Shown in pieces: positions 29,291 to 42,480 of a stretch of DNA of 64,000 nt. Within the stretch, counting starts at the first letter, position 1; each line of letters opens with the position of its first letter. This DNA comes from Emydura subglobosa (taxonomy: Eukaryota > Chordata > Testudines > Chelidae): the NCBI GenBank assembly GCA_007922225.1, contig ML680086.1:11198540-11262539 (forward strand). Direction: 5' to 3'. A program made the translations under genes and the position numbers. The notes beneath the pieces are model-generated. The model had not been told where the DNA came from. It did not search any database and saw only the letters and a program-made list of their open reading frames with translations.

Positions 29291-29859
29291 TGTAGGATAG
29301 TATAGAGTTAAAAGCTGGAAAAGTGGTCAAGTCTAAATTACAGGGAACGGGGTCAAGGCAAGGGCATATCTAGTTTCTGTTAACTGGTGTGAATTTTAGT
29401 TAGTGTCTGTTATCTCTCTTCTTTTCCTCTCTTCCTGGACATCTGCACAGAGGATGAGTCTATCACCATTTTTGTGCAAGGTCTTTTGGTGCGAAGAAAG
29501 CATTATCTTCCTTCTCCCCTGGCATGCTTTTACTTCAAAGAATGTTAGTGTAAAATGTATAGGTTTTAAGGTGATGTGCCTGACCTCTGCATGGTAATCC
29601 TGTAAACAACAAACAGGGGCAGGTATAATTATATTCATCATGTAGTTGTTAATATTCATTTTATAGGTGTTAATGTAACCAAATAAGGGTCTATGGGGAG
29701 TTGCTGAAAATGTATACATTTACATACTGTTATGGATAAAAGAATTGTAAAGTAACCCCCTCATTTCTCACTCGCGGCGTTGAGGTGGAACGAGCAGGCA
29801 ATAAAGGGTTCCGTCTCCCCAATCCACCCCCAGGACAACCTGTTTGGTTATTTCTAACA
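29291..29859 (+). mobile_element. 3' LTR of the endogenous retrovirus (569 bp)
   Basis: It begins TGTAGGATAG straight after the polypurine tract and ends TTTCTAACA, so TG...CA ends are kept. An AATAAA polyadenylation signal lies at about 29801-29806 (GCAATAAAGG), roughly 55 bp before the end, with a GT-rich part after it. A matching 5' LTR was not found upstream in the window, so the provirus is truncated or rearranged and the target duplication cannot be tested. Confidence 0.65.
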
Positions 29860-30540
29860 GTACTGACTTCCATTCAGCATATGCCACAGGTTTTCATAGG
29901 CACCAAATATATCTAGACCTTACCCGCTTTCCCCCCTCCCCTCTGCAGGTCTCTCCTCTATACCACAGCAATAAGAATGGGTTCTATTGAAAGAGCTCGA
30001 ATGGCTAGCAGTAGTGACCTATAATTCGATGGTCTCAGCAATGAAGAACTTTTGAATAAAGCTCTGCTGCAGTCACTAAGGGAAGTTAGTGATACCTCGG
30101 TCACCAATGAGCTGTATTTTGAGACTGTCCTTACTTCAGATTGATAAATACCGTGCTAAATAGAGGCTTACACAATAGACTAATGGCTTTATTAGCCAAG
30201 GACCTATTCCAATCTATCAGGTAAAATAGCCTTATTATAAAAAACATATCAGTCTCTTTCTACCCAATAGACCAGAACAGCTCGGTAGCTTTAATTATAG
30301 CTTACTGGTTATAGCATGTGCTTTTAAAAAGGATAAAGGCATACTGAATCCTGAAAGTCCTGAACCGTTTCATTGCTATTTGAGTTCAGCGGGTAAACAG
30401 CTATTTACCCTATCAATCACTTTCTTTATATTTTATATTGCCTAAATAGTTTTGTTTTTAATTCACACAACAAAAACTACATTTAAATAAATAGTGTTCA
30501 GGTTATGAAACCAGCAAGCCAAATAAAATATTGGAACTAT
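29860..30540. other. Intron stretch without identified elements
   Basis: AT-rich sequence directly after the LTR. No exon, repeat family or RNA gene is recognised. Confidence 0.5.
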
Positions 30541-30542
30541 GA

Positions 30543-30670
30543 CCCTCATCCAGCAAAGAACCTACATGCATAAGCACACACTTAATTTTACAGACATTAC
30601 AAGTCCCATTAAAGTCAAAGGGCTACTCACGTGTTTAGTGTGAGTTTAAGTGCTTTGTTGAATCTGGGCC
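30543..30670. repeat. Palindromic foldback repeat (128 bp)
   Basis: CCTCATCCAGCAAAGAACCT and later AAGCACACACTTAATTTTA face GTGTTTAGTGTGAGTTTAAG and TGCTTTGTTGAATCTGGGCC. The centre, AAGTCCCATTAAAGTCAAAG, is the CCCATTGAAGTCAATGGG-type core. Such elements are frequent in turtle and crocodilian DNA. Confidence 0.65.
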
Positions 30671-31337
30671 ATAAAGGGAAGGCTGACATAAGTAAGATGT
30701 ATAAGCATTGATTCCTTTCAGTCTCCTTTCATTATTTCTGCCAATTCGTAACTCCATAATACTTACGTGTAATTTTCTGGATGTTTCATTGGAAGATCAT
30801 TATTCAAGAGAGTGCCTTATTTCCTTTGGTTATCTACATTATCTGTCCTAAACTGTTGTATAGTGCTGCTGTTCAATTGTGTTTTCCACCATGGAAGTGG
30901 AAGCATTTCAGTGGTTGGTGAAGTGATTACTTTGTGTACATTTCCAGCAGGATATAGGCTGTGGAAACTTTAGAACATTTGGGATCAAAATGCTCAAATA
31001 GTGCTGCGGTGAGCTCAATATAAAGACAAGATGCTATAGTGACACCCGGTTTATGTGACAAATCATTAACTATAAAAAAACTAGTTTACAAAGGAGGCAG
31101 CCTTTAAAGACATTGTTAATTTTGTTAAAGAAACAAAATTACCTGACCTATTTTAATGCCTGTTGAGATTAAAGCTAATTTTAAAAATCTCTGCTCACTG
31201 TTTGTTGAGCTTTCCTTTTGCATTTCGCCCAGTTTAAACAATGAAAATAAGGCTACTAATATTCACTGTAGACAGTTAGCACTCAAACTCAAACTCAATT
31301 CTATTCACTAGTAGAATTCCTGTGTATGTGTCTGTGT

Positions 31338-31351
31338 GAGAGAGAGAGAGA
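31338..31351. repeat. (AG)n microsatellite
   Basis: A short GAGAGAGAGAGAG run preceded by TGTGTCTGTGT. The two short open frames around it are chance ORFs. Confidence 0.85.
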
Positions 31352-32501
31352 AAAATACTGCACAGGAATGTTTAGTTGTTGAGCAAACTGTTTCTTGGAA
31401 TTTCTCTTTCCTCCCAAAGTTCCATGAAAACATGGTTGCCTTATTATTGACCTTACATTTAATGAAAACAAATTCAAAACAGAAGTTGTGGGTCCAGCTT
31501 AGACCTGACATTGTCCCTAAAGGTTGAACTTATTTGTATGCGAAAGTATGGGAATACCTTAAAAGTCGCCATTAGTGACAGTGGGATGCCTGCTAGTGGT
31601 GGATCTTGGTGCAAATTTTACCTTAAACAAATATAAGGTCATATGAAAGCGGAAAAAACAACAGTTGGACTGCAATTCTTTCAGTTTCCAAGTCTCATCA
31701 ACATATTGGACCTCCTTGGTTTGCTTGGCTTTAGAAAGCAAAACTAAAATGGAATGAGCAATATAATGATAAAATTGCAGACTTCTCAGGTATTTACACA
31801 TTAGATGGCACAATGCTATTTTGATGAGTTACATTTCTGGGTTCCACTTACCTTTGCAAAATGCTCAAATCTGTCATATACTGGAGCACTTTATATGCTT
31901 TATGCAGAATACTGGGTGGATTCTTACCTTTTATGTTTGTGATAGGAAAGCATATTAAACATGGCAAAAGGAAACTATAGCAGACCAAGTCTCATAAAAG
32001 GAATCAGGTTTTACCTCTTAAATCGGATTCAGATATTGCAGCTATGGGACACTGATATTTTACCACATTGAACAGAACAGCACAAAAGCCAAAAATTCAT
32101 AATGAAGAGGGGGCTATATGCTAAAGGGTTTGAATCAGGTCCTCAGCTCTGCTGAGCTGTTATTGTGAAAATGGGCCAAAGCATTCTCTCAGCCACTCTT
32201 GTAAATTCAGAAAGCACCATTGATTTCAACAGCGTAACAGAGAACAGCATTTGGCTCAATGAATTTAGAGGTCTCATCCATCACCTTAGTAGTCCGCCAA
32301 ACAAGCCGCTCCACAGCATAGCACAGCTAGCAATTTCTTCAAAGGAGCAATCCAGGGCTTCAAAAACAGAGGCTGATGCAGGCCAGCCCTGCTTACGAAG
32401 GAAAACCATGAGTGTAGAAAGCGTCCATAGTACCTGCTCACATATTTACTAGCTCTGATCAGTGCTAACAATTCCACATCCCCATGAGGACAAAAAACCA
32501 A

Positions 32502-32524
32502 TTTTTTTTTTTTTTTTTTTTTTT
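32502..32524. repeat. Poly-T tract (23 T)
   Basis: An uninterrupted run of 23 T followed by AAATAAGAGACC. It could be the A-tail of something inserted on the minus strand, but no retroposon body was recognised above it. Confidence 0.85.
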
Positions 32525-33219
32525 AAATAAGAGACCAAGACAGACAGGCCAGTGTTGACATTGTAACCAGGTAGCATAACATAATTTACACTGGTGTGTT
32601 TCTTAAGTCAGCCCTACCTCTTTTCAGGTGTATTCTGCCCTGAGAAGCTGAATTTTGAGGGTACTTTTACAAAAGTGGGCTCTTACCAAAAATAGAGGAA
32701 GGACTAATTTGATGGGAAATTTGAAGAACTTTTCTGGTGAATGAGCAATGCCCTGCTATTGGCCAGTTTTAGGAACATAGGAAGTGCCATATTTTATGAC
32801 ACTGGTGATTTACCAACTCCAGCAACCCGACTGTGGTCTATATCAGCATTCAGAGGAAGGTGCAAGAATCCTTATGGACAATTAAAGAATAACCTGACCA
32901 TAGATTTTGTTTGTTTGTTTATGTTTGGTGTGCAGGAGTTGTTTGTTTTTTTCCCCTAACCACAGGCATTTAGCAATTGGCTTATGGCCTTAAACATGTG
33001 GATTTATATCCCTTAATTTTATTATCCTTTCTTTTCATCTATTTAATTGTCAGAGAATTATTCAGATAAATCTATTATCATGCATATATCCAATTGCTAC
33101 CTATATATATGTCTAATACTTTCTTTAATCATGCTACATACTTTTACTCAGTGAAAACTGGAAGCAATGAATTTCAAAAGTTATCATGTGCTCTGTGAAA
33201 AAGTATTTTCTTTAGCTGG

Positions 33220-33957
33220 CTTTAGATTTGTTGACTTTCAGACCCATTGTCTGTCCCCTTGTTTTGGTATGATACATAAACAGATGTACCCAGTTTGCCT
33301 TCTCTATACTGTCAATTTTGCATATTTTTCATCATGGAGTAGGCCCAATTCCTTTCAATCTCTATAAGAAATCCTAACATTGTGTTTGCTTTTTGATCAT
33401 CACTGGGTATTGAGCAGATGTTTTCACTCAACTGTCCACGTAGGTCTTTTTTTTCTGAGCGGCTGCAGTTAATTTAGACACCACAGCAGGGGGAAAAAGC
33501 AGCTCAAAATATTCCTTCCAATGTCAACACCTTCATCCGGATTATTACACTAAATGTTAGCCTTTGAGGAACTTCAGGGAAACTCTCAAGTAATTTGGCA
33601 TCAGCTGCAAAATTTGCCACCTCACTGCTCATTATCTTTTCCACATCATTATTTAATGTATTAAACAGCAGCTCTTGTATGGAGATTCATGGCACCATTG
33701 TTAACCTTTTGCCATGTTGAAATTTGACCATTTACTTTAGTGTTTGCTGTCTCTTAACCAGTTTCTAATCCTGAACAGAGTTTTACCTTTCACCCCATGA
33801 CTACTTTGTTTAATAGCCTCTTGTGAGGAACTATAAAGCCTTTTTAGAAGTCCAAATAAATCCATCAATTCTCTAGCCACTGTGTTACTGACACTCAAAT
33901 AATTTTAGTAGATTAGAGAAGCCTGATTTGCCTATACAGAAGCTGTACTGGTTTGTC
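33220..33957 (-). mobile_element. CR1 LINE reverse transcriptase relic, antisense
   Basis: Read on the minus strand, the segment corresponds to the second half of CR1 reverse transcriptase. The plus-strand phrases GGCATCAGCTGCAAAATTTGCCACCT (only its core is cited here as AAATTTGCCACCTCACTG), CTTAACCAGTTTCTAATCCT and AGAAGTCCAAATAAATCC are the reverse complements of the regions for KFADD, the motif before it, and YLDF (motif A). TGAGCAGATGTTTTCACTC and CTTTCAATCTCTATAAG belong to the 3' part. Frame is lost in several places. A hAT element at 33966-34382 interrupts its 5' side (high coordinate); the remainder, if any, would start at about 34391. Confidence 0.7.
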
Positions 33958-33965
33958 TTTTACAT

Positions 33966-34382
33966 CAGTGGTTCCCAACATTTTTGAGTGAAAGCCCCAC
34001 TCGTTAAACACGCACCCTCCCCATCACACCTCCCAACCCGGCCATAAACAAACACAACACTACTAAATGACATTAATAATAAATTACTCTTACCTGAGCC
34101 TTCCCTGGCGCAGCGACTACAGTGTGGCCCCACCTCTTTCCAGCCTAATGGACTGAGGGTAATGGAAATGGGCCCTGGCAGGCCGGCCGGGACTGTTCCA
34201 GGCCCCTACCAGTGCGGGGCTGCTCCTCTCTGGCCAGGCATACAGCTAGTGCGGGGTTGGGGTCAGAGTGGAGCTTGGCATGGTTGAATGACCTCTATAT
34301 TACTGAAGTCTCATGGACCCCCTGTAATCTTTGACGCCCTGCCCCCCGAAAAGGGTCCTGCAACCCAGGTTGGGAACTGTTG
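33966..34382. mobile_element. hAT-type non-autonomous DNA transposon (417 bp) inserted next to or in a CR1
   Basis: The left end CAGTGGTTCCCAACATTTTT is mirrored by GGTTGGGAACTGTTG at the right. The flanking 8-mers TTTTACAT (33958-33965) and TTTTATAT (34383-34390) differ at one base and fit an 8-bp hAT target-site duplication. The inside is GC-rich (GGCCGGCCGGG) and noncoding. It shares its ends, but little of its middle, with the element at 12760-13283. Confidence 0.8.
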
Positions 34383-34390
34383 TTTTATAT

Positions 34391-34760
34391 CATTGTATGA
34401 TACTTCATTGTTTCAACCAATGTACCTGTTCTTGAAGTAAGAGACACAGGCTAGCAACTCCCAGGACCACACTTGGGGTTATTTCTGTATATTTGTTGTT
34501 TGTTTTTTAAGTTACCCACCAATCTTCTCATTTAGCAGCAGATTAATAACTTATCTCATTTAGCAGCTCAGCCACTTCATTTTAAAAGTTCTTTCAGAAC
34601 TCATCCATATACAACATCTGGTTCCAGTGACTTGCTGTTCTTTACAATTGTATTAAAGCAGCTCCTGAGACTTCAGTTGGACAGTACCTCACCTTGACAG
34701 CCTTAAAGAAGTAGGTCTAGGATCGGACTTTAACATTCTTGAGGGTAGATAAATCATTGA
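34391..34760. repeat. Unclassified sequence, possibly continuation of the CR1 or another old repeat
   Basis: After the hAT element the sequence has pyrimidine-rich text with repeat-like phrases (TCATTTAGCAGCAGATTAAT and again CTCATTTAGCAGCTCAGCC at about 34557). No motif was read with certainty. The doubled CTCATTTAGCAGC, about 29 bp apart, is a small tandem duplication. Confidence 0.3.
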
Positions 34761-37700
34761 GCTTTCCTTCAGTATCCGTATCCTTGCTAGTGGATCCTTA
34801 CTCTCTGATGGCCCTGTTGACTGACCAATTCTCTTGACGGTTTCATGCTTCTGAAATACTTTGGAGTGCCTTATATTTGGGACTCATTTGCTCCTCATAT
34901 TACCTCTTAGCCCCAGTTTCAAGCTCACCTTACATCCCCTTTTATCTGCTTCACTTGGACTGAATTTCCATATTTCAAATGGTACCTGTTTGGCTAGAAT
35001 GCAATTCTCTCTCCCCAAAATGTACTCCCCTTTGTCACCCTTTACGGACCATGAAATCTCTCCTGAGAAGTCTCTCTTGAGGGGCAGGTCTCTCTACAGG
35101 CTTCAATGAGATTGCAGAACAGAAACAGCTAATACAGCTCTGGCTCTTCAGCTCACAGATGGGTAAAAAGCGTGTACTGCCTAGATCTGCAATACTGAGC
35201 ATTTAATCCTGGCCTCAACTTCATATCATAGCATGGATTCCCTCATATTGTACAGGCCCAATTCTGCTTCCACTGAAACCAATGGTAAAACACTCACTGT
35301 CTGGTCTCTTACCTCATTTTTAATCCACTAATCATCTGCATTAAAATCCATGGATTGGATAACTTTGGAGGTTATACATTTTAATCACAATCAGATAATG
35401 CATATTTGATGATGTACATTCATTGTATACTCAGGAATAAAAATTATAATCCAAATATGATGCTTAGTAACAATTTAAACTACTGTATACTTGATTGGGG
35501 TTTTGATGTAATTAAAGATATGAATTAAAGATGGCTAATGGATAAACTCAAGAACTTCAATCCTGTTTTTGGAATCAGAATTACTACAGATTCAAAAAGG
35601 AACAGGCATGGGGTTTCCTCATTTAGTAAGACTTCTCTGTACCATTCAATAAAATGTTGCATTTGAGACCATTTCATAAACAGTTTGAGCAGAATGTGCT
35701 CAAACTAAAATACTCACAGGAAACAACTTTCTCAGAGCCTGCTCTTGCTGTCAATGAAATCAAATAATAAAGCTCCCATTAATTCCAGGACTGGTGCGAA
35801 ATATGAAAAAAGTAAATGTTCCCCTCCAGGATTAACTATATTTGAGTAAAAATCATCCTTTGCATCTTCATATAAATTAGTGTTCATTTTACATGTGTTT
35901 TGTTTCTGATTAATTAGAAAGCATTAATAATTCATGTAGACTATGACTAACTTTCTGAACATCTGGCAGCAATCTGAGTTTTTCATTAACTCATACATGT
36001 ATATTACTGATAAGCCTTACTGGTAAAGTATAGATGGTGGTTCAGATTTCAACACCCCTTAAGAGTTTTCAAATCTAGAGTTTTGTTATCCTGTTATAAA
36101 AAACAGAAGCTACCTGTGAAATCCACATCTTCATTGCAGACAGCCCCGATAGTCAGAGATATCCGGACCCTGATTTTAGGCCTAGGGCCTTGTGTAACAT
36201 ATTATTGTAAATTTGACACTAGGGGAACCAATGACCTATCCATGATCCCAATTAGGTCCCACCTCCCCCATCTGAAATATTTGTCCTTTTCTGGAACCCT
36301 ATTCAAACAACCAATCTGACAAGATGGGAAAGATTTTGTTTGGTTTTACATTTTGGGTACCAGCCAAGAGTGGAAGAAGGAAATTGGGTACCTTATGTTT
36401 CCAGTCCCATTCTGGAGGTGCAAGAGTTCTGGAATCACTGAACATCAGGGGAATTACTCCAAATTTACACTCGTTTCACTGACATCACATTCACTCTACA
36501 TGTGCAGGGAGGCTGGGTTTCTTTAATATCCTGCCTCTACTGCTGCTGATGGAATCTATAAATTGCTGACATGAGTTCCTTCACCATTTACAAGTTTTCC
36601 CCTCAATTTCAAACCAAATATTAAACAAAGAGATATCCACTTCGCAAGCATAATTTAGCAGAAATATAGCTTTTTTTATTACAAAAATGTAAATCATACA
36701 GATGGATTTGCTGATATTTCCCCAGAGTAATTATAGCCTTGAGACTTCTTCATGCAAAAGTTATCCAGATAAGAAACAAAATCTTTAAAGCATTTGTCAA
36801 ATAACTCTGTTCAGCAATATTTCCTGCTCTGAAGGTAGGTAAAACTAGTATCAGCAGGTTAGTTTAACCCGAACCCCCTTTGCCTGGGGAAAGCAGCTGA
36901 GATTATCCCATTGTCCCACATCCATATACACAAGCTGGACTGAGCACTGCTCTCATTTTCTGATTACATGCAGCAAGGCAGCCTTGGAGACAAGAAATCA
37001 GAGGAAATTCTGAGAATGTCTCAAATATACATTTACATTAGATTGCACAATATAGCTACTGTATGTTAATTAAATACATTCATTTCATTGTTCAGCAATT
37101 GCTTAGAGAGATATATATAGAATGGTCACCAGTAGAGAGTTAGTCATTGTATACCATAGATTTTCCACCCAAGCGTTTCCTGCTAGTCACACAATTCAGA
37201 GAACTAACTGAGGAATGTAAAAAGACAGGTGTTGACCTTCATTTTATCATATTTGTGAATTGCTAATCACAGAGCTCCACCTTCATCACATTAGGGCCAG
37301 GACCCTAGTTGTCCGCACCAGAATGGCACTTCCTCTGGTGGGACTCAGGAACTTGGTTTAACAGGCAGAGGCCTGCACAATAAACCTTGAATTAGAAAAT
37401 TTAAACCTAGAAGATTCCTGAAGGAGATTTTTTATTTTATTTAGTTGCCCCACAGCAGCATCTGCGGCACACTAAGAATATGTAAATGTAGTTTCATAGA
37501 GGCTTTATTGGCACTTGTTTGGGATAACCTTCATAGCTCATTCATGGCTTTGGCCCTCGAGCAATGCAATCATTCCAGATCGAGTCTAATAAATCCCTTA
37601 TACCACTTCACCCATCACACAGCCCCTAAATGAATGTGTGTGGATAATAATAATAATAGGATGTTGTATCACATCCACCTTAACAATCAGCCTGTCAGAT

Positions 37701-40700
37701 TCAGTGGTGACACAATCCAGCATTCAGGACAATTCAAATGCTTCCTACAAAGACAACATAAGGAAACTTATGCTGTCTTCAACAAATAGAGTTATTTTAT
37801 GAAGTGTCAAACTGTACTGCAATACATAAGAACAAAGAACCTGCTCTCCAACCAGGGCACTGATCCTTCAAGTATGGTATTTTATTTCTTGGCATGGTTC
37901 TCTGACACTTCACTGGAAGGTGGATAAAATAAACCAAATTAAAGGCACCAAGCTAACGGTTCAATGATGTTCTATATATGGATGAAAAATTCCCATCCTG
38001 TGAGCAGTCAGCTCTTAAGATGTTCGGAAAACGCACAGAAATATTATATACAGCTTGTTGAGAGATGCTTTGTCTAGTGGCATAATTGAAATATTAACGT
38101 TCTAAAACATAACCCCTGTTGATGCTGTATTCTGAATGGCTCTATAAACACAAGATTTTATCAGTGGTTGGGTAGGGGATTTACCCAGGGTAGGTCATTA
38201 TTGGCTGTAGATATAAATGTTATTTTTTTTTACATTTAAAAACCAAAGCTCTTCTTCCTTCATTTCGCTTATTACTTTTGCCATATGGGGCATCATGATA
38301 CAAGCCACTGGAGAGATGGAATTTGAAGCAGGCTCCTTCTCACAATTTACTTTGTAAGTTTGCCTCCTTATACTGTGAGGAAGAATCCAATTTCCAAACC
38401 TACAGGCAGTCCATTTAAAATTCATCGTTCCATTTTAAACAGTCGCTGCTTGTGGCTCATGCTTTGAGCACATCCAATTATGCCTCTCTTGGTATGGCAA
38501 AGGCTCAAAATATTCCACTAAAAGAGCTAGAAACATATATGAGTTTGTATTTTCAACCTGGATTCTTTGTTAGAATTGGTTTTACAGTATTGTACGCTCT
38601 AAATACAACACCAAAAAAGATTTTCCCAGATCTATCCAGACTTTTTACAATATTCTAATCTCTTCCTAAAAATTTCAGATCCAGCATTGGAACAGTTTTA
38701 TTTTAAGCAACTATTTCAGACTTATTAGTTGGGAACATTCAGCTTAATGTTCAGGAACTGAATAAAGACTGGGGTAATTTTTTCCCCTTTTAAAATAGTT
38801 TCTGTTCTCCAGACTCTCAGCTAATATCAGGTGGACTAATTTGAAGGAACAGCAGAGTACAACATATTATTTGCAGAATGGTTTAGACTCAGCATGCAGC
38901 AGTTTGCCTATCAAATTACTATGCAAGACTCATGTTTCTACCAAGTGGTATATCCTTAATCTTATCTGAATTATCTCTGCTGTTAGAGTACTTAGTTTCT
39001 CCTAGATACTTAGCCTTTGTTCACTGTAAAACACATTTCCTCATTCCAACTGCTGTTTATCTGCTTTATGAATCCAACAAGATGAATCAATGACAGAGAT
39101 CCACCATTCAGGAAGCCCTGAAAACACAGGTACCCCTAATTGGAAAGCTCCACCACATTTCACAAAGAGGTAGAATAAAAATCTAGGCAGTCAGACAGTC
39201 ATACTATCAACATAATAGTCCTGGTAGCTATTTTCCTGATAACAATGCTGCTGTGCAGGCAGACAATGCACACGGACCAGCGCTGGGATGGTTCTCAGGG
39301 CTGTACTTCCTGTGGTTCTAGCAATGCTGACCTAAAGCCTTTGACAAATGCAGTTTAAAGCAGGACAACAATCTTTAAATATGGCTTTTATTCTATCTAA
39401 ATTACTTAGAGGTCTTCAATCCAGTTCTAGTTTTGCAAGCACAAAAAATGAGGCTACAGCCAGTTGTTTCTGCATTTCTGCTCCTTTTGTAAATTGTGGG
39501 CACATGAAGCATGGTAGGGTTCGACCATATGCCCAATTAATACACAATCACATAATTAGATGGCAAAAATCCCACCAATTGTGCTCAAAATATGTGCAAA
39601 AAATAAATAATTACTTTTAAGTGCATATTTGCACTTGCAAAATGAGTGCATTTTTCAAAATCAGATCCTAAATCTATACTCAACAGTGCCATTATTTAAT
39701 ACTGCAGATATTTCTGGTGCTATATAGGCAAGTAAGGCTACAACATTGAGGAAATCTAAAAGTATTTATAAAATTCTAGCCACATGGCTCTCATACACAA
39801 AAATATCCAGTTTCTTTATTTTCTGTTTTGATACCACATACACAGTGAACCACAAAATATTCAAAAAAGGAGAAAAAGACATTGAAAGACAGACACTATA
39901 TATTATATAAACTTCACAAAGACTCCCTGAAAGAGTACATTACACAACTTGTATTTCCAAATCAATGCATTCTAGTGAATGAAACTATCCGTTTCTACAG
40001 GGAAATTGACATGTGTTCAGGTTTTCATGAAAAGACAGATAAGACCCACAGTTCACTTTCTCAACTCCACTCTTACCTTTTAAACATGGTATGAGTGTGC
40101 CCCCCGCCCTCCCCCATTTGGGGGAATGTGAGCTTCTCCAAACACGGAAAGCTGTGAAATACAGCTTTTAGTTACCTGAAATGTTCAAACTACGTCATGC
40201 ATCAGGCACGAAGCTTGTCATTTTAGCAGTCCAAGTCCCACAAATTTTAGTTTATATGTCCCAAAGCTGAAAGAAACCATTGGTGTCCATTCATGCAAGA
40301 TCCCAATAAAAACTTTATTCTTCTGTAAACTGCAAAGGTTTAAATGCAATGTATATGAGAGAAAGATTGGGTGAGTATAAGACCTGATGAAAATTATTTT
40401 TACACCATTTAAAATCGTTAAGGTTATACTCTACTTACATTAATGTATTAACACAGGAATTGTCATACCAGACTAGACCAAGAGAAATGACCAGTCTCCA
40501 ATAATTCCAAAGAAAATACAAGAAACTTCATAATGAACAAATACAGAAAAAACTGCCTTTAGGAAGAGGTTTCTTTTTAAAGCCAGGTGGTTAATGGTAC
40601 AATTTGAAACATGAGGCTTTATATCCCTTATGTGCGATCAGAAAGTGGTATTCCCAAGAAAGAGAAACTGAGTAGTTATTGAGCATTCAGCATAGATTTG

Positions 40701-41550
40701 CCACCTTTTTGAAGATGCAGCACTGGACAATTTGTTGCTACAACATGTTTTAAATGAGCTGAGAATCTGAAGACCAGCTGGATACCCATAAATTTCAGAA
40801 TTTCCTTTCCTCTGATACGCCATTAAAGAGGTTTCCCTGATGTTTTATTGCTGTGGTATATCATTTAAGGGGATAGCCTTTCCCCTATCAATAAATGCCC
40901 TAAATGTAAAAACAAACAAACAAAACACCATCTCTTCCACCTAAAATCATTCAACAAGTACACAGGGACTTCACTGACTATAAGCTAGGGAACACAGTGC
41001 ACCAGTCTCTATTTTTGGTGTCCTAAATAATGGTGGCTGAGTGGCAGGACCAATATTCAAGATTCAATATTACCCAAGCACATTACCCCGCAGTAGAATT
41101 TACAGGCATAATCAGTATAAGTATTGGTAGTATTTGTTTTAAGTATGTGCTGTTTGTATAGGTGCAGATGTTGATCTTGTTATGCTTGCGGGGATTTTTA
41201 CATATTTGGGGAATAGTGGTAACAAATCTGCTTTATATGAGCATAGGACAACCTGGTCAAGAATGATACTGTAATATCAATACACCAATTCCAACATCAC
41301 ATGTGGGATCTGTTGCACAAAGGCTTGGGCTTTAAGTTGTCCAAGGTAACAAAAATCCAATTTAGTGGCTACATAAAATTGTTTATAAAAAGTCAGCAAA
41401 AGTTAAAGAAAAAAACTGAATTAGTCCAAAGAAAAAGATGAATTGATACATTAAGGATCGTGCTAAAATCATGTCTGGTAAACAAAAGGAGAACAGAATC
41501 AGAAATTAAAGGACCAAAATTGGTGTGTTGAAAATTAGACCAAACAATGA
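34761..41550. other. Long intron stretch without identified elements
   Basis: Nearly 7 kb of AT-rich sequence with no recognisable LINE, LTR or gene, apart from an (AAT)n run near 37645 and weak echoes of palindromic repeats (for example CCCAATTCTGCTTCCACTGA at about 35258). The segment 35880-36000 (TGATTAATTAGAAAGCATTA, ATAATTCATG) has the look of a conserved noncoding element, which only comparison could prove. Open frames such as 38452-38658 or 39348-39620 show no domain. Confidence 0.5.
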
Positions 41551-41559
41551 AGTAAGATG

Positions 41560-42480
41560 AGCAGAGTGGAAAGACTGAGCTTTACCACCATGTCTGCCAC
41601 CATCTTCTGATACTTCAGGATCCACCCTAACACCATCGATCCTTCATCCATCCCAATATTGAAAGGCATCCTGACCACACCAGATGAGAAAGAGGAAACC
41701 AGTGACATCACCACTTCTGCTGGCTTAGGCTAAATCTCACACAGCAACTGAAATCAGAGACCTGAGTTCATGCCGTCTCACCCCATCCCTTGTGTGTCTT
41801 GCCCCCTGCCCCTCCCCCAGTTGATTTCTTCCCTTTCCTCTCTCTTCTTTTTGCCTTCTTCAATAACAATCCCGCTTACCCACCCAAGACTGCATATTTT
41901 GCAACGCTGTTGTGAGGCCATGACCAAAGAGGCTGCTTAAATCAATGCCCTAAACAGCTTGAAGCTGGTACAAATTTGACAGATCTCAAAATTTCTCCAG
42001 CAACAAGGTACAATGAAGGGGCAACACTAGACGCAGAATCTACATTTTCTATCTTTGCTAATTGTTTTGTCCCCTTGTATGTGTTTGTCTTGTTGTTGTT
42101 AAAAACAAATCAACAACAGCTCCAGACCACCTCAACTAACTTTCTTTTTTTACCCAAAAGGCTCAGTTAATACCATCTAAAAGATTGTCAAACAGGGGAT
42201 TTTCCCCTCTGATATCTCTACAGCTAAAGGGAATAAGGAATATTGTTAAAAGATACTTGGTGAATGTGTAACGGTAAAGGCATTTCCAAGCTGCTTTCTA
42301 CCATCCTGGATCCTGGGCTCAAACTGGCCTGTTGTAAATTAGAACAGCTGTGTGGCTGCTAAATTTACATTGGCTGGAGCCATTCCCCAGAGACTTCTGA
42401 GCAGGCCAGGGATCACTGGAGCACAGTGTCCTTCAGCTCTGTGGCTTCATGCCCCCTCTGTTGGTACAGAATGCAAGAGA
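41560..42480. repeat. Coherent, possibly repeat-derived block, unclassified
   Basis: Composition changes here: CCACCATGTCTGCCACCATC, a pyrimidine-rich tract (about 41800-41870: CCCCTCCCCC, TTCCTCTCTCTTC) and a more GC-rich end with AGAGGGGGCATGAAG on the minus strand at about 42450-42465. No protein motif is readable. It may be an old retroelement UTR; I cannot name a family. Confidence 0.25.

Noticed and set aside
32502..32524. Processed pseudogene tail
   Set aside because: The T tract is clear but the sequence above it has no mRNA-like body, polyadenylation signal or target duplication that I could see.
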